DNA from: UBA3700 sp964478025
Lineage (GTDB): Bacteria; Bacillota; Clostridia; Christensenellales; UBA3700
NCBI GenBank assembly: GCA_964478025.1
Contig: CAYZGK010000006.1
Span: 15,251 to 79,250 of the forward strand
Reading direction: 5' to 3'
DNA: 64,000 bases
Position numbers and translations under genes: made by a program. Every line of letters begins with the position of its first letter. The stretch's first letter is position 1. Below the pieces are notes generated by a model. That model saw nothing but the letters and a program-made list of their open reading frames with translations. It was not told the DNA's origin and did not search any database. This document shows, in pieces, positions 27,797-37,398 of the stretch.

Positions 27797-27913
27797 AATA
27801 CCACTCCTTAAAGTGCGTATCTATTCTATCATATTTTAAAAGGTTTGTTTACATAATCTTTACAATTAAAAATCAAATTATACCAATATTAGAAAAATAT
27901 ATATAAATTATAG

Positions 27914-27942
27914 TTGACATATGATTTTTCAATAGATAATAT
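27914..27942 (+). promoter_or_regulatory. Promoter of adhE
   Basis: Consensus TTGACA (27914-27919), 17 bp, TAATAT (27937-27942), with a leader of about 85 nt and a strong AAAGGAG site. I looked for a Rex-type TTGTTAA/TTAACAA dyad and found none that was convincing. Confidence 0.75.
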
Positions 27943-28035
27943 ATATATCGATATAAAAAATATTGATTATTCAAACATTCGTTTATATCCACTAAAATTT
28001 GAACAAAAATTTTTATATATAAAGGAGACGTAAAA

Positions 28036-30642
28036 ATGTACGATATCGTAGATAGCGTTGAAAAGTTAGAACAAGTCATTGCTGGTGTTAGGGAAGCACA
28101 AAAGAAGTTTGCTACTTACACACAAGAGCAAGTTGACAAGATTTTCTTTGAAGCTGCTATGGCAGCAAATAAGGAAAGAATACCACTAGCAAAACTAGCG
28201 GTAGAAGAAACAGGTATGGGTATTGTTGAGGATAAGGTTATAAAGAACCATTATGCAGCAGAATATATTTACAATAAATATAAAAATACTCAAACCGTAG
28301 GTGTTTTTGAAGAAGACACAGCTTATGGTATTAAAAAGCTTTATGAGCCAATAGGATTAGTTGGTGCAGTAATTCCAACAACAAATCCTACATCAACAGC
28401 AATATTTAAAACATTAATATCATTAAAGACAAGAAATGGTATTATTATCTCTCCACACCCAAGAGCTAAAAAGTCTACAATAGCTGCTGCTAAAATAGTT
28501 TTAGAAGCTGCAGTAAAAGCAGGTGCTCCAGAGGGTATTATTGGTTGGATAGATATTCCATCACTTGAAATGACAAACCTTCTTATGAAAGAAGCAGATA
28601 TAATTTTAGCAACAGGTGGTCCTGGAATGGTAAAAGCTGCATACTCTTCAGGAAAGCCAGCACTTGGCGTTGGAGCTGGTAATACTCCAGCTATTATTGA
28701 TGATTCAGCTGATGTTGTTTTAGCAGTAAACTCAATTATCCATTCTAAGACTTTTGATAATGGTATGATTTGTGCATCTGAGCAATCTGTAGTTGCATTA
28801 GATAGTGTATATGATGCAGTAAAGAAAGAATTTAAGGCTCGTGGTTGTTATTTCTTAAATGAAGAAGAAAAAGAAAAAGTTAGAAAAACAATTTTAATAA
28901 ATGGTGCATTAAATGCAAAGATAGTAGGTCAAAAGGCTCATACAATTGCAGCTCTTGCTGGCGTTGATGTTCCTGAAAAGACAAAGATATTAATAGGTGA
29001 GGTTGAATCTACAGATTTATCTGAAGAGTTTGCTCATGAAAAGTTATCTCCAGTTTTAGCAATGTATAGAGCTAAAGATTTTGATGATGCTGTAGATAAG
29101 GCAGAAACATTGGTTTGTGATGGTGGTCATGGACATACATCTTCAATATATATTGATCCACTACGTGGAAAAGAAAAATTAGCAAAATTTGAAGATAGAA
29201 TGGAAACATGTAGAATCCTTGTAAATACTCCTTCATCTCACGGCGGTATTGGTGATTTATATAACTTTAAATTAGCTCCATCCTTAACATTAGGTTGCGG
29301 TACATGGGGTGGCAATAGTGTTAGTGAAAACGTTGGAATTAAGCATTTATTAAATATAAAGACAGTAGCAGAAAGGAGAGAAAATATGTTGTGGTTTAGA
29401 GCACCTCAAAAGGTATATTTAAAGAAAGGATGTCTTCCAGTTGCTTTAGATGAATTAAAGAATGTTTTAGGAAAGAAGAGAGCATTTATTGTTACAGACT
29501 CATTCCTATTTAATAATGGCTATGCTAAGCCTATTATGGATAAGTTAGATGAGATGGGTATTGCTTATACTACATTCTCAAATGTTGCACCGGATCCAAC
29601 TCTTGCTTGTGCAAAAGAAGGAACAGCTGCTATGAACGCATTTAAACCAGATTGTATCATCGCCCTTGGTGGTGGTTCTGCTATGGATGCAGGAAAGATT
29701 ATGTGGGTAATGTATGAACATCCAGAGGTTAACTTCTTAGATTTAGCTATGAGATTCATGGATATTAGAAAAAGAGTATACACATTCCCAAAAATGGGTG
29801 AAAAGGCTTACTTTATAGCTGTACCTACATCAGCAGGTACTGGTTCTGAAGTTACTCCATTTGCTGTTATTACTGATGAACAAACAGGTGTTAAGTATCC
29901 ACTTGCAGATTATGAATTAATGCCAAATATGGCAATAGTTGATGCTGATATGATGATGAGTGCTCCAAAGGGATTAACAGCTGCATCTGGTATTGATGCT
30001 GTAACTCATGATTTAGAGGCATTTGCTTCAATTATGGCAACAGATTATACAGATGGTTTAGCACTTCGTTCATTAAAGATGATTTTTGAATATTTACCAA
30101 GAGCATATGAAGATGGTTTACATGATGCTGTAGCTCGTGAAAAGATGGCTAATGCTGCAAATATGGCAGGTATGGCTTTTGCTAACGCCTTTTTAGGTGT
30201 ATGTCACTCTATGGCTCATAAGCTTGGTGCTTTCCATCATTTACCACATGGTATTGCAAATGCTTTAATGATTGACGAAGTTTTAAGATTTAATGCTGAC
30301 CCTGTTCCAACAAAGATGGGAACATTCTCTCAATATCAATATCCACATACTCTAGAAAGATATTGTGAAGTTGCAGATTACTTAGGAGTTAAAGGTAAAA
30401 CAAATGAAGAAAAACTTGAGAATTTAATTGCTAAGATTGATGAATTAAAAGAAAAGATTGGTATTAAGAAGACAATAAAAGATTATGGTATTGACGAAAA
30501 AGATTTCTTAGATAGATTAGATGCTATGGTAGAGCAAGCATTTGATGATCAATGTACAGGAGCAAATCCTAGATATCCATTAATGAGCGAAATTAAGCAA
30601 ATGTACTTAAATGCTTATTATGGTACTCATGAAAAAGTTTAA
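28036..30642 (+). CDS. adhE: Bifunctional acetaldehyde-CoA / alcohol dehydrogenase
   Basis: Reduces acetyl-CoA to acetaldehyde and then to ethanol, regenerating NAD+ in fermentation; the family forms spirosomes. The N-terminal half is an aldehyde dehydrogenase (nucleophile Cys in NGMICASEQ, PTTNPTSTAIFKT). The C-terminal half is an iron-containing alcohol dehydrogenase (ALGGGSAMDAGKIMW, SAGTGSEVTPFAVI, metal-binding CHSMAHKLGAFHHLPHG). The 868 residues are full length. It is monocistronic with its own promoter and terminator. Codon use looks like that of a highly expressed gene. Confidence 0.98.
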   Translation: MYDIVDSVEKLEQVIAGVREAQKKFATYTQEQVDKIFFEAAMAANKERIPLAKLAVEETGMGIVEDKVIKNHYAAEYIYNKYKNTQTVGVFEEDTAYGIKKLYEPIGLVGAVIPTTNPTSTAIFKTLISLKTRNGIIISPHPRAKKSTIAAAKIVLEAAVKAGAPEGIIGWIDIPSLEMTNLLMKEADIILATGGPGMVKAAYSSGKPALGVGAGNTPAIIDDSADVVLAVNSIIHSKTFDNGMICASEQSVVALDSVYDAVKKEFKARGCYFLNEEEKEKVRKTILINGALNAKIVGQKAHTIAALAGVDVPEKTKILIGEVESTDLSEEFAHEKLSPVLAMYRAKDFDDAVDKAETLVCDGGHGHTSSIYIDPLRGKEKLAKFEDRMETCRILVNTPSSHGGIGDLYNFKLAPSLTLGCGTWGGNSVSENVGIKHLLNIKTVAERRENMLWFRAPQKVYLKKGCLPVALDELKNVLGKKRAFIVTDSFLFNNGYAKPIMDKLDEMGIAYTTFSNVAPDPTLACAKEGTAAMNAFKPDCIIALGGGSAMDAGKIMWVMYEHPEVNFLDLAMRFMDIRKRVYTFPKMGEKAYFIAVPTSAGTGSEVTPFAVITDEQTGVKYPLADYELMPNMAIVDADMMMSAPKGLTAASGIDAVTHDLEAFASIMATDYTDGLALRSLKMIFEYLPRAYEDGLHDAVAREKMANAANMAGMAFANAFLGVCHSMAHKLGAFHHLPHGIANALMIDEVLRFNADPVPTKMGTFSQYQYPHTLERYCEVADYLGVKGKTNEEKLENLIAKIDELKEKIGIKKTIKDYGIDEKDFLDRLDAMVEQAFDDQCTGANPRYPLMSEIKQMYLNAYYGTHEKV

Positions 30643-30660
30643 TTAGATAAATAAACATAC

Positions 30661-30705
30661 AATACAAAGAGAAGTGAGTCAATTTGGCTCACTTCTTTTT
30701 GTATT
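30661..30705 (+). terminator. Intrinsic terminator after adhE
   Basis: AGAAGTGAG (30670-30678) pairs with CTCACTTCT (30688-30696), with flanking AATACAAA/TTTGTATT extending the stem, followed by a T-rich tract. The cassette repeat begins about 75 bp downstream. Confidence 0.9.
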
Positions 30706-30844
30706 AAAACAAACTATGAATACTTCTTATATGTCTAATAAATCTGAATGTGTTCCTGTGTTAGTTTGCACTAGTCAAAAAATAGATATTTTATAAACAA
30801 AAAATATTTTATGAAAATACAAAATGTATTGAATAGTGGTGCAA

Positions 30845-30896
30845 TTAGCTAAATATGACCAAAAATTGGCTAAAAATGTGTATTTTCTAAAAATAC
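30845..30896 (+). promoter_or_regulatory. Operator-like repeats upstream of the left DUF4417 gene
   Basis: Two 13-bp direct repeats, TTAGCTAAATATG (30845-30857) and TTGGCTAAAAATG (30866-30878), are 21 bp apart, two helical turns. They are followed by the dyad GTATTTT-CTA-AAAATAC (30880-30896). I cannot pick out -35/-10 boxes with confidence. The layout suggests a DNA-binding regulator. Confidence 0.55.
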
Positions 30897-30971
30897 GGAC
30901 TATTTTATTCCTTCTTTAAAATAAAAATACAAACAAGAAATGTTTGAATCTAAAAAAGGAGGACATAAGAT

Positions 30972-31619
30972 ATGTCCAAAACGATTATTGATGATGGATA
31001 TTCATCATATTTGGTAGTTAATGCGGTATTTGTTGGAAAGTACCAAATTCCAGTACTTTCTAAACATGAGACAATTCTTATTCCAAAGGATATGATTCCT
31101 TTTGATAAGAGAAGGAAAGTAAAAGATAATGACATAGCAATTAATTTCTATATGCATGATAAGACTTTTAAACAGGTTTTAACGCATACAAAGAAATATA
31201 TAGCTGAATTGTCTAAATTTTCTCAAGTTATTTCTCCAGATTGTTCTTTATATAGGGACATGCCATTATGTTTGCAAATTACAAACACCTATATGAATAG
31301 AGCGATAGGATTTTATTTGGAGAAAAATGGAATATATGTAATTCCGAATGTTAGATGGGGTGATGAAAGAAGTTTAGAGTTTTGTTTTGATGGACTTCCA
31401 ACTAATGATATTGTTTCAATTAGTACGTATGGATGTATAAAAGGATATGAAAATAAGTATTACTTTAAAATAGGACTTAGGGAAATGCTTAAAGTATTAA
31501 AACCTCAAGTCGTATTGGTGTATGGCGCAATGCCTGATGAAGTATTTAGTGAATTTATTAATGAAACTAAATTCATAAATTACTCAAGTTATATCTCCCG
31601 TGTTAAAGGAGGTAAATAA
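30972..31619 (+). CDS. DUF4417-family protein, left copy
   Basis: A 215-residue cytoplasmic protein that I recognise as DUF4417 from the segments PFDKRRKVKDNDIAINFY, SPDCSLYRDMPLCLQ, IPNVRWGDERSLEFCFDGLP, STYGCIKGYENKYYF and VLKPQVVLVYGAMPDEVF. The family is found in phages and mobile or accessory regions of Bacillota; its biochemical role is unknown. AAAGGAGG precedes the ATG. The protein is identical to the copy at 36750. Its stop lies one base before the next gene, whose ribosome site is inside this gene's last codons, so the two are translationally coupled. Confidence 0.88.
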   Translation: MSKTIIDDGYSSYLVVNAVFVGKYQIPVLSKHETILIPKDMIPFDKRRKVKDNDIAINFYMHDKTFKQVLTHTKKYIAELSKFSQVISPDCSLYRDMPLCLQITNTYMNRAIGFYLEKNGIYVIPNVRWGDERSLEFCFDGLPTNDIVSISTYGCIKGYENKYYFKIGLREMLKVLKPQVVLVYGAMPDEVFSEFINETKFINYSSYISRVKGGK

Positions 31620-31620
31620 A

Positions 31621-32106
31621 ATGGGTAGTGGAATTTCAGGAATCTACAGTGGTACAATTGAAAAATCTCAACCTTATAGTATAAGTTATAAAGTATGTGA
31701 GGATATGTTACAATTTGATATAGATAGAGGTGTTTACGTGAATGGCACTTATGATAAGAACTCTACCGCTAAAAATATTATAGATGTAATAAATGGAGAA
31801 TATATTATTTCGAACAAGCGTAATAAAAGTATGACATATGTTATTGATATGGATGATAATATTATTGTAGCTGAAAGAAACGGGAATGGCTTTGATGGTA
31901 AAGCAACACCGCATCCTACTTTAATAGGAGGTGCAAATCCACGTGTGAAAATGGCAGGCATATTACATTTGCAAGAAGGTAAAATTCTCTTTTATGATAA
32001 TATGAGTGGTCATTATAAACCGAATATCAAGTCAATGAAAGTAGCTAAAAATGCATTTGATAAGTTGCCAAAATATTTATTTAAAGGAGAAAAGGAAAAT
32101 GGATAA
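31621..32106 (+). CDS. SGHYxP-motif protein, left cassette (candidate effector/toxin)
   Basis: A 161-residue protein starting MGSGISGIYSGTIEKSQP, with the first 17 residues encoded inside the identical repeat. The C-terminal core reads HPTLIGG, then NPRVKMAG, GKILFYDN and SGHYKPN. I associate this H...AG...SGHYxP pattern with effector- or polymorphic-toxin-like proteins but cannot name a family. After the shared head it diverges strongly from its homologue at 37399 while keeping these motif residues. The ATG at 31621 uses GGAGG at good spacing; a longer frame upstream is rejected. It overlaps the next gene by 8 bp, as toxin and immunity genes often do. A toxin role is inference. Confidence 0.72.
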   Translation: MGSGISGIYSGTIEKSQPYSISYKVCEDMLQFDIDRGVYVNGTYDKNSTAKNIIDVINGEYIISNKRNKSMTYVIDMDDNIIVAERNGNGFDGKATPHPTLIGGANPRVKMAGILHLQEGKILFYDNMSGHYKPNIKSMKVAKNAFDKLPKYLFKGEKENG

Positions 32107-32542
32107 AATAAATAATGATATTTGTAAGAAAATATTTGGAAAAAATTACATGAAAACAACAAGTAATGAACAGAAAGAACTTGATATTATTTTTGAAAAT
32201 ATTTTAAAAAATAATGTGTGGGAAAATATTTATAAATGTTTTGATTACTATCTTCGAAATGAGTGTGAAACTGAAGATGATGTAATAAATTTTGTTAATT
32301 TGTTTGTGCATTATGTAGGCCTTAATTTTAAAATTCCTTATAAATATGATCCATATGATTTAATTGGATATATATTGTTTAAAGTTGATTTAAAAAAAAG
32401 ATGGGACGATTGTGAGATTTTTGATGATTTTGCAAATCAAGCTTTAGGAATTGATTTAATGAAAGATCCTTATTATCAATTTTGGAAGGATCCTAAAATA
32501 ATTGAAATAGCAAATAGATACAAAAGTAACTATAAGAAATAG
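32099..32542 (+). CDS. Small acidic helical protein, left cassette (candidate immunity/partner)
   Basis: A 147-residue Asp/Glu- and aromatic-rich protein, probably all-helical, without membrane segments. It is a diverged homologue of the protein at 37912, sharing the pattern W-x-NIY-x-C-x-x-YYL-x-NEC-x-TE...NLF...KIP. The start ATG at 32099 follows AAAGGAG and overlaps the preceding stop; a longer frame from 32051 is less likely. It follows the SGHYxP gene in both cassettes and has diverged along with it, which suggests a cognate immunity or antitoxin partner; this is not proven. Confidence 0.68.
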   Translation: MDKINNDICKKIFGKNYMKTTSNEQKELDIIFENILKNNVWENIYKCFDYYLRNECETEDDVINFVNLFVHYVGLNFKIPYKYDPYDLIGYILFKVDLKKRWDDCEIFDDFANQALGIDLMKDPYYQFWKDPKIIEIANRYKSNYKK

Positions 32543-32890
32543 CAGTAATTTAAAATTTTAATTGATTAAATGGTCTAAAAATAGTGATAATAACTAGACA
32601 ATATAATTACCTACTATTTGATAGTAGGTAATGTAAGAAAAGATAATATCTTGTTTTGCTTGAAATAGGTGTAAATGGTAGGTATTTTACAGCATTTTTA
32701 GAGTGGATATATGTGTTGCTTGTGCAATATATTTTTTATCTAAATATATTAAAAAATTAATATATCATAAAAATTAGAGATATATATTCCTTATATAGAC
32801 GAATTTAATGTTGTTGATGTTCTGGTTAATTATTAAGCGTTAGATTATTTCATGTTATAATTAAAATATAATAGAAGGAAATTAAAAACT
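32543..32890. other. Intergenic region with a 12-bp perfect hairpin
   Basis: No gene seen in 348 bp. ATTACCTACTAT (32606-32617) and its exact inverse (32621-32632) form a stem with a TTG loop and no T tract, so it may be an operator dyad or an RNA stem and not a classic terminator. A TATAAT-like box lies near 32863, upstream of the NTPase gene. Confidence 0.6.
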
Positions 32891-35800
32891 ATGTTGTTAT
32901 CTCTTGATGACTTAAATACATTTAAAAAGCATAAAAATAATATATCTGAATTACTTAACACAAAACTTGTTGGAAGAGATAAGGATGTTAAGGATATCTA
33001 TGAAATATTAAATAAGTATGATTATTTAGTTTTGACAGGGCCTGCAGGTGTGGGTAAGACCAGACTTGCGGTAGCAGTAATGGAAAAATATATATCAAAA
33101 AAACCTGAAACTAAAATATTGTGCACAAAAAGTTTTACGGATTATATTGTTTTGCTTGAACAAGAAATAAATTATAATAAAGAATATATAATATTTATTG
33201 ATGACGTAAATAATTATAAAGAATTTGATAAATTATTTGAATTTTTAAAATATAAAAACAATGGAAATATTAAAGTACTATGTACTATTAGAAATTATCT
33301 AAATGAAATAATAAATAATAAAATTGAAATTGTTACTAAAGAAATTAAGCCAATAGAAAATTTATTTATAAAAGAAGCAATAAGAGAAAACATGCTAATT
33401 ACAAATAATGAATGGCTAAATCAAATAGTAAATATTTCAAAAGGCAATATTAGAATTGCTTATATTGCAGCAGATGTTACATGTAAAGCAAACTCTATAT
33501 CCTCTATATATAATACTTTGGATATAGTTAATAAATTTTATAAAGTTGAAATGTCAAAGATTGACAAAGATGACAATCTTATATTAACTGCTTGCATAAT
33601 AGCTTTTTTCAAAAGTATTTACCTAGACAAAATATTTTATATTTCTCCAATATTAAATATATTAAATATTAGTAAAGAAGTATTCTTAAATAACATTAAC
33701 ATTCTAATATCCATGGAAATTGTAGATGAGTATATGAATGTGGTTAGAATAAATGATCAATGTTTTTCTGATTACTTATTATATTATTTTTTAATTGAAA
33801 AGAAATATATAAAAATCAATGAATTAATAAGCAAATATTACAAGTATTATAAAAATAGAATTATCGAAATAATTTGTGTTTTATTAAGTTTTAGTTTAGA
33901 TAAAGAACTGCTTGATTATGTAAAAAATGAAGTAATATATGTTTGTGAAAATATAGATAATATAGAATTAAAACATGACATTGAATTAGATTTTGCAGTA
34001 CTGATTCTAGACTATATAGTAAATGATTTTAAGGATGGCGTAAATAATTATAAAAATGATAAAAGTATGGATTATTTACTTAAAATATTTGTTAATTTAG
34101 CCAAATCTAAATATAACAATATTGCAGTAGAGGGAATATGCAAATTATTGGATAAATCACAAGATAAAGAAATTATATATAAGGCAATACAAGAAGCATA
34201 TAAACTAGATTATGAAAGTATTAAAAACAAATTTGTATATTTGATAAAATTTGTTACATATATTGATTCAAGAAGTATTTTAAATGATTGCTTTTATAAT
34301 TTAATTACATCCTATTTAAATTTTACATTTGATGAAACAAAAATGATAAATAATAATGAAATAAACTTTATTTCATACGAAATAAATGATGGGATAAACG
34401 ATGTAATACTGTTGAGAACATTAAGTTTTAAATATCTATTTAAATATGATTTTGAAAAAGGATTGAAATTAATTATAAATTATTCAAAAAATATTGCAAT
34501 TAAAGATAATATCAATATTGTATCAAATGATTTAAAATTGATTAATGATTATTTGAGTGACAAAACATATAAGGAAATTATTCAAGCAATATTATATGTG
34601 AGACTACATGATAATTCGATAAAATGTAAAATTGATAATTTGTTGTGTGCAAATAGTAAATATGAAAAAATTATTTCGATTATTTTTAATAAAATGGCCA
34701 AAGATGAAACATATAGGGAATTTGAGATAAAACAAAAAGATAGCATTAAACAATATTATTTATCAAACAAAATATCTATTTATAAAGATTTAAATAAATG
34801 TGCAGTTATAATAAATCAAATTAATTCTGGAAAGTTTGTTATGTTTTTAAATATTTTATTAAATGTGATAGAAGAATATGATAATAAAATATTTAATGTG
34901 TTCATTAAATATAATATTTCCCCATATAATGTAGTATATAAAATGATTAATCTTTTAGATTTTGATCGAACTTATATTGTTTTAAAGAATATGGAAAATG
35001 ATAGTGTAAAAGACGAATATCTTTACAATTTTTATAGTATAGTAAGTGAAAAGAATCTAGAACAACCATATGAGTTTGATAGTTGGTTGAAATTAAAGTA
35101 TGACAGATATACAAATGCTTCATACAAAAGAAGTGTAGGAAATTTAATAAATATTGCAAAAAAATGTAATATTAGTTATCTAGATTTAATTAAGGCGTTT
35201 TATAAAAAGAAAGATTATAATAAGTTTATTGCAAAAATGTATTTAAATTATATTTTTTATAGGGTTGATGCATTTAAAGAATTAGCAAATCTGGATATTA
35301 AATTAGCTATTAAAATATATGAATTTTTGATAGAATGCGAAGAAAATGATTATGATTATAAAAATTTAAATGAAATTCTTTCGATTAATAAAAACTATAT
35401 AAAAGTTTACTCAAAAATGTTTATAAAAAATAAAAATAATGATATAGAGTCGCTTGGAGTTGTTATATTTAAAAATGAATATACATTATTTTTAAATGAA
35501 TGTATTAAAATTATTTTAGAAGATAAAATCTATGATATATATCAATTTCAAATGTTTGTTTCAAAAAATATAAATAAAATTGAATTAAGAGACTGGATAT
35601 TTGATTTTATAGAAAAGGAGCATAAAAAGATTGACTTGATGAAAATATTATTTAAATCAATGGCTTATACTCCAATAAATGTTTTGGCTATGTATATTTT
35701 AAAATATTTTGATTATGAAAATAAAATTGAAATTCTTAGTTGTGCATTACTAAGTAAGCTAGACATTGTATCTGTCGCTAATATTGAAAAATATTATGAG

Positions 35801-36574
35801 AATAAAATTAATGATTTAGAATATTTAAAGGATAATTTAATTAGTTGGGATAATGTAGAAAATATAAAATTTATTAATAATTTAATAGAAAACTATAAAA
35901 TAGCAATAAAAAAATCGAAAATAGAAGGATTGATAGATTTTGTAGCCCCTAAAATATATGATGAATTAGAAGAATTAGATGGTAAAAGCAATATTTCTTT
36001 AAAAGAAGCATTTGACTTATATATTAATGATGAAGAATTTAGGAATATGATTTTATCTGATTATGTTTCTTATAATAATAAAACATTTATAACTAAAAAC
36101 AATAAAACAATTAAATTTACTGAATTATTAGAAAATAAAAAAATATTAGGAATTAGAATGATTGAAAATAGCGAAGATGTAAATAATTATCAACATTATT
36201 TATCAGAAATGAAATCAATTAATAACATATTTTTTAAAAATAAATCAGCATCATTATCTGAATATTTTACATTTTTGTTTAAAGAAAAAAACTGGACTGT
36301 ATCGGATTTTGAAATGGAGACATCACTTCCTAGAGATGTGTTTAGCAAGATTAAAAATAATAAAAAAAATAAATTTGAGAAAAGAACAATTATAAAAATT
36401 TTAATTGGTTTAAAAATCCCAAAAAGTGAAAGGAATTTTTTATTAGAACTAAATGGAACTACTTTATCTATATATAATCGTGATGATGTTATATATAACT
36501 TTATCTTAAGTAACAAAATTGATATAAACACAGCGGAGGATCTCGTTAATGATTTAAAAATAGATATTTTATAA
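32891..36574 (+). CDS. Large P-loop NTPase with helical repeat body and C-terminal HTH-like domain (STAND-like)
   Basis: A 1227-residue protein. Near the N-terminus are LVGRDKDVKDIYEIL, Walker A GPAGVGKT (50-57), Walker B EYIIFIDDVNN (D104/D105) and a sensor-like KVLCTIRN, the order of STAND/AAA signalling NTPases. The long middle (about 230-1100) is Lys/Asn/Ile-rich and helical, like a ligand-sensing repeat scaffold. Residues about 1119-1227 (SEYFTFLFKEKNWTVSDFE..., RDVFSKIKNNKK, RTIIKILIGLKI) resemble the HTH-like tail found at the C-termini of several conflict-system proteins. It is even more AT-rich than its neighbours, a sign of transfer. Its last 19 bp lie in the right repeat copy. An Avs-like defence role is suggested but not shown. 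Confidence 0.82.
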   Translation: MLLSLDDLNTFKKHKNNISELLNTKLVGRDKDVKDIYEILNKYDYLVLTGPAGVGKTRLAVAVMEKYISKKPETKILCTKSFTDYIVLLEQEINYNKEYIIFIDDVNNYKEFDKLFEFLKYKNNGNIKVLCTIRNYLNEIINNKIEIVTKEIKPIENLFIKEAIRENMLITNNEWLNQIVNISKGNIRIAYIAADVTCKANSISSIYNTLDIVNKFYKVEMSKIDKDDNLILTACIIAFFKSIYLDKIFYISPILNILNISKEVFLNNINILISMEIVDEYMNVVRINDQCFSDYLLYYFLIEKKYIKINELISKYYKYYKNRIIEIICVLLSFSLDKELLDYVKNEVIYVCENIDNIELKHDIELDFAVLILDYIVNDFKDGVNNYKNDKSMDYLLKIFVNLAKSKYNNIAVEGICKLLDKSQDKEIIYKAIQEAYKLDYESIKNKFVYLIKFVTYIDSRSILNDCFYNLITSYLNFTFDETKMINNNEINFISYEINDGINDVILLRTLSFKYLFKYDFEKGLKLIINYSKNIAIKDNINIVSNDLKLINDYLSDKTYKEIIQAILYVRLHDNSIKCKIDNLLCANSKYEKIISIIFNKMAKDETYREFEIKQKDSIKQYYLSNKISIYKDLNKCAVIINQINSGKFVMFLNILLNVIEEYDNKIFNVFIKYNISPYNVVYKMINLLDFDRTYIVLKNMENDSVKDEYLYNFYSIVSEKNLEQPYEFDSWLKLKYDRYTNASYKRSVGNLINIAKKCNISYLDLIKAFYKKKDYNKFIAKMYLNYIFYRVDAFKELANLDIKLAIKIYEFLIECEENDYDYKNLNEILSINKNYIKVYSKMFIKNKNNDIESLGVVIFKNEYTLFLNECIKIILEDKIYDIYQFQMFVSKNINKIELRDWIFDFIEKEHKKIDLMKILFKSMAYTPINVLAMYILKYFDYENKIEILSCALLSKLDIVSVANIEKYYENKINDLEYLKDNLISWDNVENIKFINNLIENYKIAIKKSKIEGLIDFVAPKIYDELEELDGKSNISLKEAFDLYINDEEFRNMILSDYVSYNNKTFITKNNKTIKFTELLENKKILGIRMIENSEDVNNYQHYLSEMKSINNIFFKNKSASLSEYFTFLFKEKNWTVSDFEMETSLPRDVFSKIKNNKKNKFEKRTIIKILIGLKIPKSERNFLLELNGTTLSIYNRDDVIYNFILSNKIDINTAEDLVNDLKIDIL

Positions 36575-36622
36575 ACAAAAAATATTTTATGAAAATACAA
36601 AATGTATTGAATAGTGGTGCAA

Positions 36623-36674
36623 TTAGCTAAATATGACCAAAAATTGGCTAAAAATGTGTATTTTCTAAAAATAC
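36623..36674 (+). promoter_or_regulatory. Operator-like repeats upstream of the right DUF4417 gene
   Basis: Exact counterpart of 30845-30896: two TTrGCTAAAwATG direct repeats 21 bp apart and the GTATTTT/AAAATAC dyad, about 50-140 bp downstream of the NTPase stop. Confidence 0.55.
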
Positions 36675-36749
36675 GGACTATTTTATTCCTTCTTTAAAAT
36701 AAAAATACAAACAAGAAATGTTTGAATCTAAAAAAGGAGGACATAAGAT

Positions 36750-37397
36750 ATGTCCAAAACGATTATTGATGATGGATATTCATCATATTTGGTAGTTAAT
36801 GCGGTATTTGTTGGAAAGTACCAAATTCCAGTACTTTCTAAACATGAGACAATTCTTATTCCAAAGGATATGATTCCTTTTGATAAGAGAAGGAAAGTAA
36901 AAGATAATGACATAGCAATTAATTTCTATATGCATGATAAGACTTTTAAACAGGTTTTAACGCATACAAAGAAATATATAGCTGAATTGTCTAAATTTTC
37001 TCAAGTTATTTCTCCAGATTGTTCTTTATATAGGGACATGCCATTATGTTTGCAAATTACAAACACCTATATGAATAGAGCGATAGGATTTTATTTGGAG
37101 AAAAATGGAATATATGTAATTCCGAATGTTAGATGGGGTGATGAAAGAAGTTTAGAGTTTTGTTTTGATGGACTTCCAACTAATGATATTGTTTCAATTA
37201 GTACGTATGGATGTATAAAAGGATATGAAAATAAGTATTACTTTAAAATAGGACTTAGGGAAATGCTTAAAGTATTAAAACCTCAAGTCGTATTGGTGTA
37301 TGGCGCAATGCCTGATGAAGTATTTAGTGAATTTATTAATGAAACTAAATTCATAAATTACTCAAGTTATATCTCCCGTGTTAAAGGAGGTAAATAA
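36750..37397 (+). CDS. DUF4417-family protein, right copy
   Basis: Identical in protein, and as far as I can see in DNA, to the gene at 30972. Exact identity beside diverged downstream partners means a recent duplication or ongoing gene conversion. The same coupling applies: the GGAGG for the next gene lies in its last codons. Function unknown; its constancy suggests a generic component serving variable partners. Confidence 0.88.
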   Translation: MSKTIIDDGYSSYLVVNAVFVGKYQIPVLSKHETILIPKDMIPFDKRRKVKDNDIAINFYMHDKTFKQVLTHTKKYIAELSKFSQVISPDCSLYRDMPLCLQITNTYMNRAIGFYLEKNGIYVIPNVRWGDERSLEFCFDGLPTNDIVSISTYGCIKGYENKYYFKIGLREMLKVLKPQVVLVYGAMPDEVFSEFINETKFINYSSYISRVKGGK

Positions 37398-37398
37398 A

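Larger units (their letters stand above)
30778..31673 (+). repeat. Left copy of the 896-bp identical direct repeat (cassette head)
   Basis: Matches 36556-37451 at a constant offset of 5778 bp with no difference I could find. It spans 19 bp matching the 3' end of the NTPase gene, about 175 bp of upstream region, the whole DUF4417 gene and the first 53 bp of the next gene. Identity stops abruptly at 31674 inside that gene. Left of 30778 the two flanks are unrelated. Confidence 0.93.

Noticed and set aside
27843..28035. Rex operator before adhE
   Set aside because: No TTGTTAA/TTAACAA dyad could be found; only AT-rich sequence around a normal promoter.
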